Positions 45,417 to 57,457 of a DNA stretch of 64,000 bases are shown piece by piece. The notes below the pieces were generated by a model. The model saw only the letters and a list, made by a program, of their open reading frames with translations, had not been told where the DNA came from and did no database searches. Each line of letters starts with the position of its first letter. Position 1 is the first letter of the stretch. The DNA is from Bos javanicus (Eukaryota; Chordata; Mammalia; Artiodactyla; Bovidae), in NCBI RefSeq assembly GCF_032452875.1, contig NC_083884.1:22275501-22339500 (forward strand). Direction: 5' to 3'. The translations under genes and the position numbers were made by a program.

Positions 45417-45473
45417 GAATACATAGAAGAACTGTACAAAAAAGATCTTCACGACCGAGATAATCATGATGGT

Positions 45474-45850
45474 GTGATCACTCACCTAGAGCCAGACATC
45501 CTGGAATGTGAAGTCAAGTGGGCCTTAGAAAGCATCACTATGAACAAAGCTAGTGGAGGTGATGGAGTTCCAGTTGAGCTATTCCAAATCCTGGAAGATG
45601 ATGCTGTGAAAGTGCTGCACTCAATATGCCAGCAATTTTGGAAAACTCAGCAGGGGCCACAGGACTGGAAAAGGTCAGTTTTTACTCCAACCCAAAGAAA
45701 GACAATGCCAAAGAATGCTCAAACTACCACACAACTGAACTCATCTTACATGCTAGTAAAGTAATGCTCAAAATTCTCCAAGCCAGGCTTCAGCAATACT
45801 TGAACTGTGAAATTCCAGATGTTCAAGCTGGTTTTAGAAAAGGCAGATGA
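45474..45850 (+). pseudogene. BovB RT N-terminal part, frameshifted
   Basis: Fingers region of the BovB RT in two overlapping frames: 45474-45764 (LEPDILECEVKWALESI, ASGGDGVPVELFQIL) and 45626-45850 (KVMLKILQARLQQYLN, VQAGFRKGR). A small indel near 45690 shifts the frame, and a stop at about 45848 ends the second piece. Confidence 0.9.
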
Positions 45851-45955
45851 ACCAGAGATCAAATTGCCAACATCTGCTGAATCATAGAAAAATCAAGAGA
45901 GTTCCAGAAAAACATCTATTTCTGCGTTATTGACTATGCCAAAGCCTTTGACTGT

Positions 45956-46795
45956 GTGGATCACAAGAAACTGTGGAAAATTCTGAAAGAGATGGGAATA
46001 CCAGACCACCTGACCTGCCTCTTGAGAAATCTGTATGCAGGTCAGGAAGCAACAGTTAGAACTGGACACGGAACAACAGACTGGTTCCAAATAGGAAAAG
46101 GAGTACGACAAGGCTGTATACAGTCACCCTGCTTATTTAACTTCTATGCAGAGTACATCATGAGAAATGCTGGACTGGAAGAAGCACAAGCTGGAATCAA
46201 GATCGCTGGGAGAAATATCAATAACCTCAGATATGCAGATGACACCACCCTTATGGCAGAAAGTGAAGAGGAACTAAAAAGCCTTTTGATGAAAGTGAAA
46301 GAGGAGAGTGAAAAAGTTGGCTTAAAGCTCAACATTCAGAAAATGAAGATCATGGCATCTGGTCCCATCACTTCATGGGAAATAGATGGGCAAACAGTGG
46401 AAACAGTGTCAGACTTTAATTTTGGGGGCTCCAAAATCACTGCAGATGGTTTCTGCAGCCATGAAATTAAAAGATGCTTACTCCTTGGAAGAAAAGTTAT
46501 GACCAACCTAGATAGCATATTCAACAGCAGAGACATTACTTTGCCAACAAAGGTCCATCTAGTCAAGGCTATGGTTTTTCCTGTGGTCATGTATGGATGT
46601 GAGAGTTGGACTGTGAAGAAAGCTGAGTGCCAAAGAATTGATGCTTTTGAACTGTGGTGTTGGAGAAGACTCTTGAGAGTCCCTTGGACTGCAAGAAGAT
46701 CCAACCAGTCCATTCTGAAGGAGATCAGCCCTGGGATTTCTTTGGAAGGAATAATGCTAAAGCTGAAACTCCAGTACTTTAGCCACCTCATGTGA
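45956..46795 (+). pseudogene. BovB RT palm and thumb
   Basis: A 279-codon open stretch holding 'GVRQGC', catalytic YADD (46232-46243), the 'ESEEELKSLLMKVKEESEK' helix and the C-terminal 'VKAMVFPVVMYGCESWTVKK' block. It ends with TGA at 46793-46795. The upstream palm block A (CVIDYAKAFDCVDH) is at about 45922-45963, in the same frame but before the first Met. Confidence 0.93.
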
Positions 46796-47025
46796 AGAGT
46801 TGACTCATTGGAAAAGACCCTGATTCAGGGAGGGATTGAGGGCAGGAGGAGAAGGGGACGACAGAGGATGAGATGGCTGGATGGCATTACTGACTCGATG
46901 AACGTGAGTCTCAGTGAACTCCGGGAGTTGGTGATGGACAGGGAGGCCTGGTGTGCTGCGATTCATGGGGTCACAAAGAGTTTGGACATGACCAAGTGAC
47001 CGAACTGAACTAAACTAAACTGAAA

Positions 47026-47345
47026 ATAAAATTTCAGACTGCTGTGGAGATTTCTGGATGATGTACTCATGGAAAATCTGCTGGTCTAAGAGAATATATT
47101 CCTTCCTGTGAGTTGTATCCTAAAACTTGAAAGACCTACACTGAGGGTCTGACTTAAATGTGAGAATATTTTCCCGGTCAATACTCAAGTTAAAGGAACA
47201 ACACTCTGAGCCAGTTGATTTAATGCCAAATATTAGAAAACAAGTCTTTACAGGCATTAGAATATTAGGGCATTTATATATACCCTCAGATAATTGTTAA
47301 AATATCCAGTTTATTAGGGACCTTAATTAACAGTCTAGATAGTTT
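47026..47345. other. Short unannotated spacer
   Basis: No repeat or gene recognised between the BovB end and the L1 target duplication. Confidence 0.4.
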
Positions 47346-47355
47346 AAAAAGTATC

Positions 47356-48447
47356 ACATATGGACACCTTATCTTTTACAAAGGAGATAAGAATATACAA
47401 TGGATTTAAGACAATCTCTTTAACAAGTGGTGCTGGGAAATCTGGTCAACCACTTGTAAAAGAATGAAACTAGAACACTTTCTAACACCATACACAAAAA
47501 TAAACTCAAAATGGATTAAAGATCTAAGTGTAAGACCAGAAACTATAAAACTCCTAGAGGAGAACATAGGCAAAACATTCTCTGACATACATCACAGCAG
47601 GATCCTCTATGACCCACCTCCCAGAATATTGGAAATAAAAGCAAAAATAAACAAATGGGACCTAATTAACCTTAAAAGCTTCTGCACATCAAAGGAAACT
47701 ATTAGCAAGGTGAAAAGACAGCCTTCAGAATGGGAGAAAATAATAGCAAATGAAGCAACTGACAAACAACTAATCTCAAAAATATACAAGCAACTCCTAC
47801 AGCTCAACTCCAGAAAAATAAATGACCCAATCAAAAAATGGGCCAAAGAACTAAATAGACATTTCTCCAAAGAAAACATACAGATGGCTAACAAACACAT
47901 GAAAAGATGCTCAACATCACTCATTATCAGAGAAATGCAAATCAAAACCACTATGAGGTACCATTTCACACCAGTCAGAATGGCTGCGATCCAAAAGTCT
48001 ACAAATAATAAATGCTGGAGAGGGTGTGGAGAAAAGGGAACCCTCTTACACTGTTGGTGGGAATGCAAACTAGTACAGCCACTATGGAGAACAGTGTGGA
48101 GATTCCTTAAAAAACTGGAAATAGAACTGCCTTATGATCCAGCAATCCCACTGCTGGGCATACACACTGAGGAAACCAGAAGGGAAAGAGACACGTGTAC
48201 CCCAATGTTCATCACAGCACTGTTTATAATAGCCAAGACATGGAAGCAATCTAGATGCCCATCAGCAGATGAATGGATAAGAAAGCAGTGGTACATATAC
48301 ACAATGGAGTATTACTCAGCCATTAAAAATAAAACATTTGAATCATTTCTAATGAGGTGGATGAAACTGGAGCCTATTATACAGAGTGAAGTAAGCCAGA
48401 AGGAAAAACACCAATATAGTATAATAACACATATATATGGAATTTAG
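47356..48447 (+). pseudogene. L1 ORF2 C-terminal domain
   Basis: Reads in one frame from the insertion point to the ORF2 stop TAG (48445-48447), with a single internal TAA at 47407-47409; after it 327+ codons are open. The segment carries the Cys-rich knuckle typical of L1 ORF2p, C-x3-C-x7-H-x4-C (48013-48066), and the terminal 'TMEYYSAIKNKTFESF' block. RT and endonuclease domains are absent through 5' truncation, so the peptide could not retrotranspose. Not a host gene. Confidence 0.93.
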
Positions 48448-48773
48448 AAAGATGGTAACAATAACCCTGTATACGAGACAGCAAAAGAGACACTGATGTA
48501 TAGAACAGTCTTATGGACTGTATGGGAGAGGGAGAGGGTGGGAAGATTTGGGAGAATGGCATTGAAACATGTAAAATACCATGTATGAAACGAGTTGCCA
48601 GTCCAGGTTCGATGCACGATACTGGATGCTTGGGGCTAGTGCACTGGGACGACCCAGAGGGATGGTATGGGGAGGGAGGAGGGAGGGGGGTTCAGGATGG
48701 GGAACACATGTATACCTGTGGCGGATTCATTTTGATATTTGGCAAAACTAATACAATTATGTAAAGTTAAAAA
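47356..48773 (+). mobile_element. L1, 5'-truncated, with ORF2 C-terminus
   Basis: The last 1.4 kb of a ruminant L1: ORF2 C-terminal third, short 3' UTR with the GGGAGGGAGGAGGGAGG run (48671-48689) and a poly(A). The perfect 10-bp TSD AAAAAGTATC lies at 47346-47355 and 48774-48783. It looks young: one premature stop in 364 codons and a clean TSD. Confidence 0.96.
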
Positions 48774-48783
48774 AAAAAGTATC

Positions 48784-50415
48784 TGAATGTATAACATTGT
48801 TATTGGAGATAAATAATTAAGACTTCATGTCAAAAAGTGAATTTTGAATTTATATATTATCCTCCCCACCAATATAATCAGAGACAATTGAAAAAAAGTG
48901 AAAATATAAATTAACCCATACAATCACTAGAAAAAAGTAATCATGTCAAAAATATTAAAAATGTTAAGCAAATTTACAAGTTTTAAAGTAGAACAAGATA
49001 AAAAAAATAGAGCAAATATACAAAAGAGAAGAGAGGTAAGCTATTTGAGGTGGTTGTTGATTGATTTTCCCTTAAGAACACCAAAAATAAATGAAAAGCA
49101 AACCCCAAACAAAGTAAACTCCCAGCAAGTTACAGAGTACTTACTGGAGTGATTTAAGTGGGTAAAGAACTACCCAGGGTTTACTTGTACTCAGAAAACA
49201 CGTATGATTTTACTCCATACTGTTAAGTGCCATTGCCTCTGCACATCAGTATCTGCCATATAAGTGCCTAACAAGACATTTTGGTGATAACAAAGGTCAG
49301 AAAAGATCTCAGGCAACTCCATCTCATCACAGTAGACAGAGGTAGAAAAACAGATTCTAGATATGCTGGGTAGAGTAGAAAATTTCCTAAATTCTTCTAT
49401 CAGGATTACATTAATGTTTTAATTTCTCAACTAAATGCTATTCTCACTCTATCAGTCTATGCCCTACTGACCCTAGTCAGTTTGAGGTTAACAGACTATA
49501 GTTAGGCAAATCCTGCAGACAGAAGGGAGTCCGCCCTGGAATGCACTGGCAATCTCAGGTAGGTTCTTGCTGTTCTTTGTTCCACTGAGCAAACATAAAG
49601 ATCTAAGTCATAAGATAGAATTGAGAAAGTATTTAACAGGAATTTTAGAAAGATTTAACATGTAAACAAGAAAAAAGAGCCATCAAAGAAACGAGGGCAA
49701 TTTCTGTGAGCTGAAGAGAATTTTACTTGGGTCAAAATGTGTCAAGCAAGAATATTAAAGAACAAGGGGAAAAAAAGAGACAGATACATAAAAATAAGAT
49801 CACCAAATATGTCCTTTTGGCAATATGACCATAACAAGAATTACAAAGAAAATAGCTATATTAATGGAACTATTATGTTTTATGTTTATAGTACTTGTGT
49901 TAATAAAGGAATTGACAGACTGTAACATGCATGCCAATGAACTCCAATATATTAATCCTCATTAATCTGACTCAGTTTGAAGGATATTATGTTCAATTAC
50001 ATACTTATTAATTTTGAAATCTAGATGGAATAGAGTTTTGAGGAAATAAATGAATTGTGCAAATATACATAAAATTATCATAGAAAGGCTAAATTTACCA
50101 ATACATGTAAAATAGAAAAAAAAAAACAAAAACTAAACAAACAAGAAAACTAAAATGCCCAAGCCCACCCACAAAGTCTTTTAATCCACAGAGGTATCTG
50201 AACAAAGATTTTTTATAAAAACTGAAGTAAAGTTAAGCAAAAAATTATTTCTTTGCCTCCAAGAATTTCCAAAGCAGAAATAAAAGTTATAAAACTTCCA
50301 AGTCCATTTTATCTTAGTATTATATAAAGAGATAGTTTATATGCAATGCAAATCTTGAACCAATCTTGCTTATCAGTATGGAAACAATAATTCTAAACAA
50401 AATAAATACGAATAA
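48784..50415. other. 1.6 kb unannotated region
   Basis: AT-rich, A-run rich, no recognised repeat or coding signal. Frames of 62-69 codons at 48943 and 49737 lack domains. Confidence 0.4.
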
Positions 50416-50587
50416 GGCAGGAGGAGAAGGGGATGACAGAGGATGAGATGGTTGGATGGCATCACCAACTTGAGGGACATGAGTCTGAGCAAGCTCTGGG
50501 AGTTGGTTCTGGACAGGGAAGCCTGGTATGCTGCAGTCCATGGGGTCACAAACAGTTGGACATGACTGAGTGACTGAACTGAACTGA
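50416..50587 (+). mobile_element. BovB LINE 3' tail fragment
   Basis: Last ~170 bp of BovB ('gcaggaggagaaggggatgac' to 'ctgaactgaactgag'). Confidence 0.93.
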
Positions 50588-51410
50588 GGACATGCAATAA
50601 TTAATATAGTAAGATTTTAGATTTAGTTACTGATTCAACACTGCATTTTCTTTTTTCTGTATCTTTCTTAGCCACTTGGGTCAATTCTATTCTATCTTTC
50701 CTCCTACTTTTCAAGTATAGTATATATCAATATTCAATCATTAGAGTTTTTTCCTAGGTTGATCTATATTTTCTCCAGGGTGTTAAAATTTAATGTCTTG
50801 ATTTTCCATAATTATCTCCAGAGTTGCTACAACTTTTAAAATTCATTCTCTAATACTGAATTTGATCCTGACGCCTTCCCCCATGCAAACTCTATTTGAC
50901 ATACTACAAACAGATTAGTTATTTTAGAAAATTTCTTTGCTCATGGTACCTCTCTACATCAAAAAATTTTTAAATCTTTTGTTTGTTTGAAAAACAAAAA
51001 TAAAAACAAAACTCCGTCTCCTTAGATTGACAATCAAGACCTTTTTTAATGTGGCCATCATTAGTAAACTTATCTTTCCATATGCTTTTGCAAAAAATAT
51101 TTATTCATCCAAGCTGACATTCCTGATCCTAATATGTAAGCAAAGGGAGGGTGTGTAGAGATGCTTTAGTTTCACAGCAATATTTACTTAGGAAGCAATG
51201 GCCTATGAAATACTTTTTAGTAGATCAGAAAGGAAAATAAATTAAAGGGTAAAATAAAAATAAATTAAAAATAACAGCAGAATATTTTGGGAGGAAATTT
51301 TTATAATGCACATGACTGCCATTTAGGCCTTACAAGGCAAAACTGAATATAGCATTCTGTCATTAATAATTAGTAATTCTCAGGTATTGGAATTTATATC
51401 AATTATTAGA
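50588..51410. other. Unannotated AT-rich spacer
   Basis: No repeat or gene recognised. Confidence 0.4.
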
Positions 51411-51664
51411 AGAAGGAAATGGCAACCCACTACAGTATTCTTGCCTAGAGAATCCCGTGGACAGAAGAGCCTGGTGGGCTTCTGTCCATAGGGTCGCACA
51501 GAGTCGGAAGCGACTTTGCATGCATGCATGCATTGGAGAAGGAAATGGCAACCCACTCCAGCATTCTTGCCTGGAGAATCCAAGGGACAGAGGAGCCTGG
51601 TGGGCTGCCATCTAGGGGGTCGCACAGAGTCGGACATGACGGAAGTGACTTAGCAGCAGCAGCA
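51411..51664 (+). mobile_element. BOV-A2 SINE with ATGC linker
   Basis: Two Bov-A monomers and a CAG tail. The usual GAAAGTG linker is replaced by a short (ATGC)n stretch (51517-51532). Confidence 0.94.
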
Positions 51665-51959
51665 TCTTTGTTTCAGCCATTTAAAGAAATTATCCAAGAA
51701 ATATTGATATTTTGGGTGGATAATTCTTTGTTGGCAGGGACTTTCTTGTGCCCTGTGTATGTGCCTTCCATAGCCTCTACCCACTAAACATCAACAGTAA
51801 TTTTTGCCAAATTTCACCACAGTTGTGACAACCAAACATATCTCTTGAGACTGCCAATGTTCTTTGGAGAAAAAAAAAATGACCATGCTTGAAAACTCCT
51901 GTTTTAAAAAATCTTTAGGAGTAAGATACACGAAGAGGATTATTTTGTTTCATTTGCTT

Positions 51960-52171
51960 GAAAAGTGAAATGAAAGTGGTAGTCACTCAGTAGTTTTGCA
52001 ACTACATGGACTGTAGCCCACCAGGCTCTTCTGTCCATGGAATTCTCCAGGCCAAAATACTGGAGTGGGTTGCCATTTCCTACTCCAGGGGATTTTCCCA
52101 ACCCAGGGATTGAACCCAGGTCTCCTACATTGCAGGCAGATTCTTCACTGTCTGAGCCACCAGGGAAGTCT
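51960..52171 (-). mobile_element. Bov-tA SINE
   Basis: Reverse Bov-tA with complete head (gtctgagccaccagggaag) and the TSD ATTTGCTT (51952-51959 and 52172-52179). Confidence 0.94.
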
Positions 52172-52179
52172 ATTTGCTT

Positions 52180-53562
52180 AGGTAATAACTATTATGGGAA
52201 TAAAATGATATAAGACATTCCTTAGTACTTTTCATCACTTAAAAAGAATAAATTTAAACTATCAAAAATTAAACAGCAAAATTTTATGTCATATTTAAGC
52301 CCCATATAGATCATGTGATTTCTATAAACATTGAAAGAAATATTTTTCTACATTTTTAAAGCCATATTCATGCTTTGATATTGAGTAGCAATGATCTAAT
52401 TTTAATTTTTTCACTACTCTGTCTTATAAACCCCCTTTCTGGTACACTTTCAACTAAAATCTAGATTGGTATTTCTGAGAGTCAGTTCTTTTTACAAAAT
52501 GTAGAGAACCACACATTGTATCATCTCATGGGGAGAAAATTATTATGGAAGGTAGGAATAGCATTTGCTAGGCTTAACAGAGCAAATCTCCCTTCAACAC
52601 AAAACTCAAAGGAAACTCTTTTCTCTTTTTATTTTCCAAGAATACAGCTATTTTAGGTGACATCAAAAAGATTTACTACTGACAAGTGGAAATGTTTAGC
52701 CCTTTGGGGGTAATTTGGGTTAGATTAAGGTACACTGACTTTCACTGAGAGTCCCATTTCTTCTTGTGTCAAAAAACAGTGTTAAGAAGAAATCATTTAT
52801 ATTTATACCACAGGTGACTAAGAAACATAATTTGGAGAAAAGTCTCTTGTTTTATGACTCCATATTAATTTGACATACCGAATCTCATACTACTAGCATA
52901 GGACATAGATAACCTCTGGGTTAACAGCAACGCCCTTCACTTCTGTGCTATTTCATGTCCAATTATGTGCAAACGATCCAATTTGCAATTATACCAACAT
53001 TCCCACAAGCTTAAAAAGAATCTCCTATCAATATAAAAAATGTAAAATGGCTAAAGCATGTGTTTTCTCTCCTTTTATAATTTTCTTTTATTTTTTGACT
53101 ATACTTATAACTGCCACTCTGCTTTTTTCCTCCTACTTCCAATAACCCAGTTTTCTATTATATTTTTTCTACTAGAAAACTGTATAGAATTTTATGTCAC
53201 TATTCTTGACAAGCTTAAATTCTTTCTCCTCCTAGTGTCTTTATGTAATACATATTCATTGGTGTATCAAAATAAACATTTTATAAATAATAAACTGTAA
53301 ATATGGTGAGACCAGGATGGGAGTTAAATTTAGCCTGGAAAAAAGAGATGAAAATGTAGGATAAACTGGACTTATAAAAGTTACCTCAGATGGTTGGTGA
53401 TTACACTTGCTCTTTTGTATGCTGTTGCATGTCATGTGTAAGTTCTGAAGTGATACAGAGCTAGGTAAGGTGTAAAGATCACATACACAGTGCCTTATCT
53501 TATAAATTAGGAAAAAAATCTACAGAGATACCTGTTATTGTGCAAAGTTTACACTATCAGCT
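52180..53562. other. 1.4 kb unannotated AT-rich region
   Basis: No repeat or gene recognised. Confidence 0.4.
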
Positions 53563-53860
53563 GTGTGTGTCAACTTGAATAGGCCAGAGTTTTCCAGTAT
53601 TCAATTAAACACTAATCCACGTGCTGTTGTGAAGATATTGTTCTAGATTTTATTGAAGTTCATAATCAGTTGACTTTAAGTAAAGGAGATTATCCTAGAT
53701 AATATGACTGGCTCTTGTCCAATCAATTGAAAGTCCTTAAGAACAGAACAGTGGCCTCAACTCATGCTGAGAATTTCATCTTGCCTGTCCTGATGGCCTA
53801 CTCTGTGGATTTTGGGCTTGCTTTCATAACCACAGAAATCAATTCCCCCCAATAAATCAC
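53563..53860 (+). repeat. ERVL-like 5' LTR, truncated
   Basis: Begins near 'tgtgtcaacttg' and ends soon after the polyadenylation signal (ccccaataaatcac). It shares with the 3' copy the stretch 'ataatcagttgactttaagtaaaggagattat' (one copy with T and C changes) and 'agaacagaac'. The end after AATAAA is missing. Confidence 0.75.
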
Positions 53861-54464
53861 TTTGCATGCAATGGGTAGGAAATAAACACAGGACCCTTCC
53901 ACCTTTGTTAAATTTTTATAAGTTGAGCGGTGTGAGCATGTTAGATATCCTTTCTAAGGCAAAAGATAAGTTGTGGCATTTGGCCCAACCAAAGAAAGAG
54001 TCACTGCTTAGTGTGCTTCTTAGGATTTGGGAGGCAACATATTCCTCCTTTAAGTATGTTATGCCAGCCCATTACCAAGTGGCCTGAACCACTTCTACTT
54101 CAGAGTTCAGAAGAAATGAAGACTCTATGACAGTGGCCAGCTTCCATGGATCTGTCACTTGGGTCGTATGATCCAGCAGATGGCAAGGGTGTGAGTGGCA
54201 GATGGAGATGCTGAATTGAGCCTTTGACAGGTACCTACAGATGGATCACAGAGAATATCTTAGGGTTTTGCAGAATACTGCTGTCACCCTCTGCAGGTAA
54301 CTACTCTCCTTTTGAGAAACAGTTCTTGGCCTGCTGTTGGGCCTTAGAGACTGAGTGCTTAAGGTTTAGTCACCAAGTTACAATGCAACCTGAGTTGCCC
54401 ATCACGAACTGAGTATTTTCTAAGCCATCAAGGTAGGAAGTTGGGCATTCTTAGCAGCACTTTC

Positions 54465-55037
54465 AGTCAGTTCAGTCGCTCAGTCGTGTCCGACTCTTTG
54501 CGACCCCATGAATCGCAGCACACCAGGCCTCTATGTCCATCACCAACTCCCGGAGCCTGAAACTCACATCCATCCAGTCAGTGATGCCATCCAGCCATCT
54601 CATCCTCTGTCGTCCCCTTTTCCTTCTGCCCTCAATCCCTCCCAGCATCAGGGTCTTTTCCAATGAGTCAACTCTTCACATGAGGTGGCCAAAGTATTGG
54701 AGTTTCAGCCTTAGCATCATTCCTTCCAATGAACACCCAGGACTGGTCTCCTTTAGGATGGACTGGTTGGATCTCCTTGCAGTCCAAGGGACTCTCAAGA
54801 GTCTTCTCCAACACCACAGTCCAAAAGCATCAATTCTTAGGCGCTCAGCTTTCTTCACAGTCCAACTTTCACATCCATACATGACCACTGGAAAAACCAT
54901 AGCCTTGACTAGATGGACCTTAGTTGGCAAAGTAATGTCTCTGCTTTTGAATATGCTATCTAGGTTGGTCATAACTTTCCTTCCAAGGAGTAAGAGTCTT
55001 TTAATTTCATGGCTGCAGTCACCATCTGCAGTGATTA
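54465..55037 (-). mobile_element. BovB LINE nested in ERVL
   Basis: Minus-strand BovB 3' end (CAGTT-type tail at 54465; truncation near 'tctgcagtgatt', 55037). An open RT C-terminal frame (54676-55125) runs out of the element into ERVL sequence. No clear TSD. Confidence 0.93.
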
Positions 55038-55531
55038 GTTTCAAATAAAAGTGACATCCATAATATTGAACAAACTCTGAAGACACAAACAAGTTACAAG
55101 AGGGAATACAATCCATGTGTCCCACTCCTGCTTCATTACCTCTCTTTCTTAGTCCATACCTATGGCCTGGGTAGTTTCATATAATTAGTTGATTGAGCAA
55201 GACAAAACTCAGGAATGTTTTATAGAGGCTTCTGCATGACCCTTCCTGAGACATTGCTGAAGGACAGTGGTGAAGGGAAATCTTCCCAGTTGGCAGAACT
55301 TCCAGTAGACCACCTGTTGTGCATTTTGCTTGGAAGGAACAAGTGCCAGAGGTACAAGTATATACTGACTGATGGGCAGTGGCCAAAGATCTGGCTAAAT
55401 GGTCAAAGACTACAAAGGAATGTAACAGGAAAACTGGTGACAGTAAGGGGCTGGGAAGAGATATTTGGATGGACTTGCTGAAAGGGCAAAGACTGTGAAC
55501 ATATTTGTGTCCCATGTGAATTCTCATGAAA

Positions 55532-55635
55532 AAGTGATCTCTGTGCCTGGAGAATTCCAGGATGGGGGAGCCTGGTGAGCTGCCATCTATGGGGTCTCAC
55601 AGAGTCAGACATGACTGAAGTGACTTAGCAGTAGA
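55532..55635 (+). mobile_element. Truncated BOV-A2 SINE nested in ERVL
   Basis: The terminal Bov-A monomer (gcctggagaattccaggatgg to gacttagcagtag) splits the pol remnant between 'tctcatgaaaaagtgat' and 'gaggatgattttaataatc'. Confidence 0.9.
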
Positions 55636-56656
55636 GGATGATTTTAATAATCAAGTGGATAGGATGACATATCAATGGATACCAGTTAGCCTCTTTAGCA
55701 ACTCCTGCTATTGCTCATTGAATTCATGAACAAAGTGGGGATGGTGGCAGTAATTCACAGGTTCAGCAACACGGACTTCAACTCACCAAAGAGAACTAGC
55801 TGTAGCTACCTCTGGGTGCCCAGTGCCAGAAGTATGGACCAATAGTAATTCCTTAATATGGTCCCATTTCCCAAAGTTTTAAGTCAATTACCTTTTGGCT
55901 GACTGATTACATTGAACCATTTCTCTCATGGATGGGGCAGCACTGTGTTCTGTGTGACACTTATTCTGAAGATGGATTTACCTGTCTTGCACACAATACT
56001 TCTATCGAAACTATTTGTGGACTGACATCAAATGCTTATTCACCACAGTAGTATTCCAAATAGCATTGTTTCTGATCAATGAAGTAATGATCACTTCTTA
56101 AATAGTAAATTATGTTTAGCAATGGGTTCATATTCATGAATGTGCCAGTTGTACCATGTTCCCCATCACCTAGTATCAACTGACTTGACAAAACGGAACT
56201 ACAGCCTTTTGAAGATTCACTTACAGTGACAGACAGGTGGTAATACCTTGTGGGGTCATGGCAATCTCCTCCATGAGGCTGTATATGCTCTAAATTAATG
56301 ATCAATATATAATGCTATTTTTTTCTGCAGCCAGTATTCATGTCTAAGATTCAAGGTATGGAAATGAGTGGCACCACTCACTACTGCTACTAGCAAAATT
56401 TTTACTTTCTGCCCCTGTGACTTTATGCACTGCTGGTTTAGCTGTCTTAAACCAAAGGGAGAAATGCTTCCACCAGGAGGCACAAGAATGACCCCATTGA
56501 ACTAGAAGTTAAATGTTACTGTCCATTTTGGTCTCCTCATATCTCTGAATCAAAAGGCAAAGAAAGGAGTTTTATACTGAATACGGTGAATGATCCTGAA
56601 CACCAAGGGGAAATTGTTTCCCACAATTTTTAATTTCCACTATTCAACAGAGGTGG

Positions 56657-56881
56657 GGTTTTCCTGGTGGCTCAAACAGTTAAGAATCTCCCTGCAGTGC
56701 AGGAGACCAGAATTTAATCCCTGGGTTGGGAAGATCTCCTGGAGAAGAGAATGGCTACCCACTCCAGTATTCTTGCCTAGAAAATCCTATGGACAGAGGG
56801 GCCTGGAGGGTTACAGTTCATGGGGCTGCAAAGAGACACTACTGAGGGACTAATACTTCCACTTTTCTTCACTTTCATACA
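56657..56881 (+). mobile_element. Bov-tA SINE nested in ERVL
   Basis: tRNA-like head (tcctggtggctcaaacag) and Bov-A body ending with 'cttcactttcatac'. The similar 'acagaggtgg' and 'acaatggaggt' flanks may be a decayed TSD. Confidence 0.92.
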
Positions 56882-57457
56882 ATGGAGGTAAGAAAGAATA
56901 TGGCTGGAATAAAGGAGATCACTAACTTATTTTCTAGTATTGCCCTCCATGTGATTAAATTAATTGAAAATTACAATAAGCCAACTAAGGTAGGACTGCT
57001 CATGGCCCAGATACTTCAGAAATTAATACTTAGGTCACTTCAACAGGCAAAGAAGCATGGCAAGCTGAGGTGCTGGAATGATGATGGAAATGTGATTTTA
57101 AATATTAGTTGAAACATGATGAGTTGCAGAAATGAGGACTGTAATATCTTTAATCAATTATTCCTTATTTTGTTATGGATATGCTTGTAGATAAAGTGAT
57201 AGATACATTAAGCATTTTTTTCTTTTTTCCTATTCTTTTTATCATCTAACATAAGATGTATTAGTAATAGTTAACTGTACATCATAGTATTTAAGATACA
57301 GTGTATCAAAGAGAAGAGTAAACATTATACATTGTGCATCCTCCTCCAGGGAAATGGTTAGTGCATTTTTGAAGAGAACTGTATCATGTTACTTGGGAAA
57401 ATAGAACTTTGTTATTGTTTTTATTTGGAGCATAAATATACTTTAAAGAGATTTTAG

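Larger units (their letters stand above)
43100..47025 (+). mobile_element. BovB LINE, near full length, with two nested elements
   Basis: The most complete BovB here. The 5' UTR starts near 43100 (exact 5' end uncertain), with its repeated 'gaggagctat' / 'gtgaggaggtaccccttgtccaaggtaagg' / 'gtgaagagatatccc' modules. Then come the ORF2 start region, endonuclease (about 44030-44960), linker (44979-45416), RT (45474-46795) and the CTGAA-type 3' end. Removing the BOV-A2 (43297-43560) and the L1 (44461-44625) leaves about 3.5 kb, slightly more than the ~3.2-3.3 kb usually given for BovB. Multiple stops and frameshifts make it inactive. Confidence 0.95.
53866..56610 (+). pseudogene. ERVL pol remnant (RT end, RNase H, integrase, dUTPase)
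   Basis: Broken pol. 53866-54090 resembles the RT connection segment. 54225-54410 holds 'SAGNYSPFEKQFLACCWAL', an RNase H-side block. After the inserted BovB, 55230-55530 continues the RNase H domain with a 'YTDGQW' Asp motif and the start of the linker to integrase. 55635-55730 gives the DFNNQVDRMT and HEQSGDGG pieces of the integrase N-terminus, and 56050-56085 an SDQ motif matching the second catalytic Asp. 56440-56580 reads as a dUTPase-like segment (LPPGGTRM near its start). Stops and shifts occur every few dozen codons. Domain names rest on recognition of ERVL polyproteins, so individual borders are approximate. Confidence 0.7.

Noticed and set aside
47464..48447. 327-codon open frame as a host gene
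   Set aside because: It is the C-terminus of L1 ORF2 inside a TSD-flanked 5'-truncated L1.
49930..50000. Possible duplicate of 59380-59420 (both contain an 'attaatc...actcagt.tgaaggatat' stretch)
   Set aside because: Similarity covers only about 25 nt and does not extend; not enough for a repeat call.
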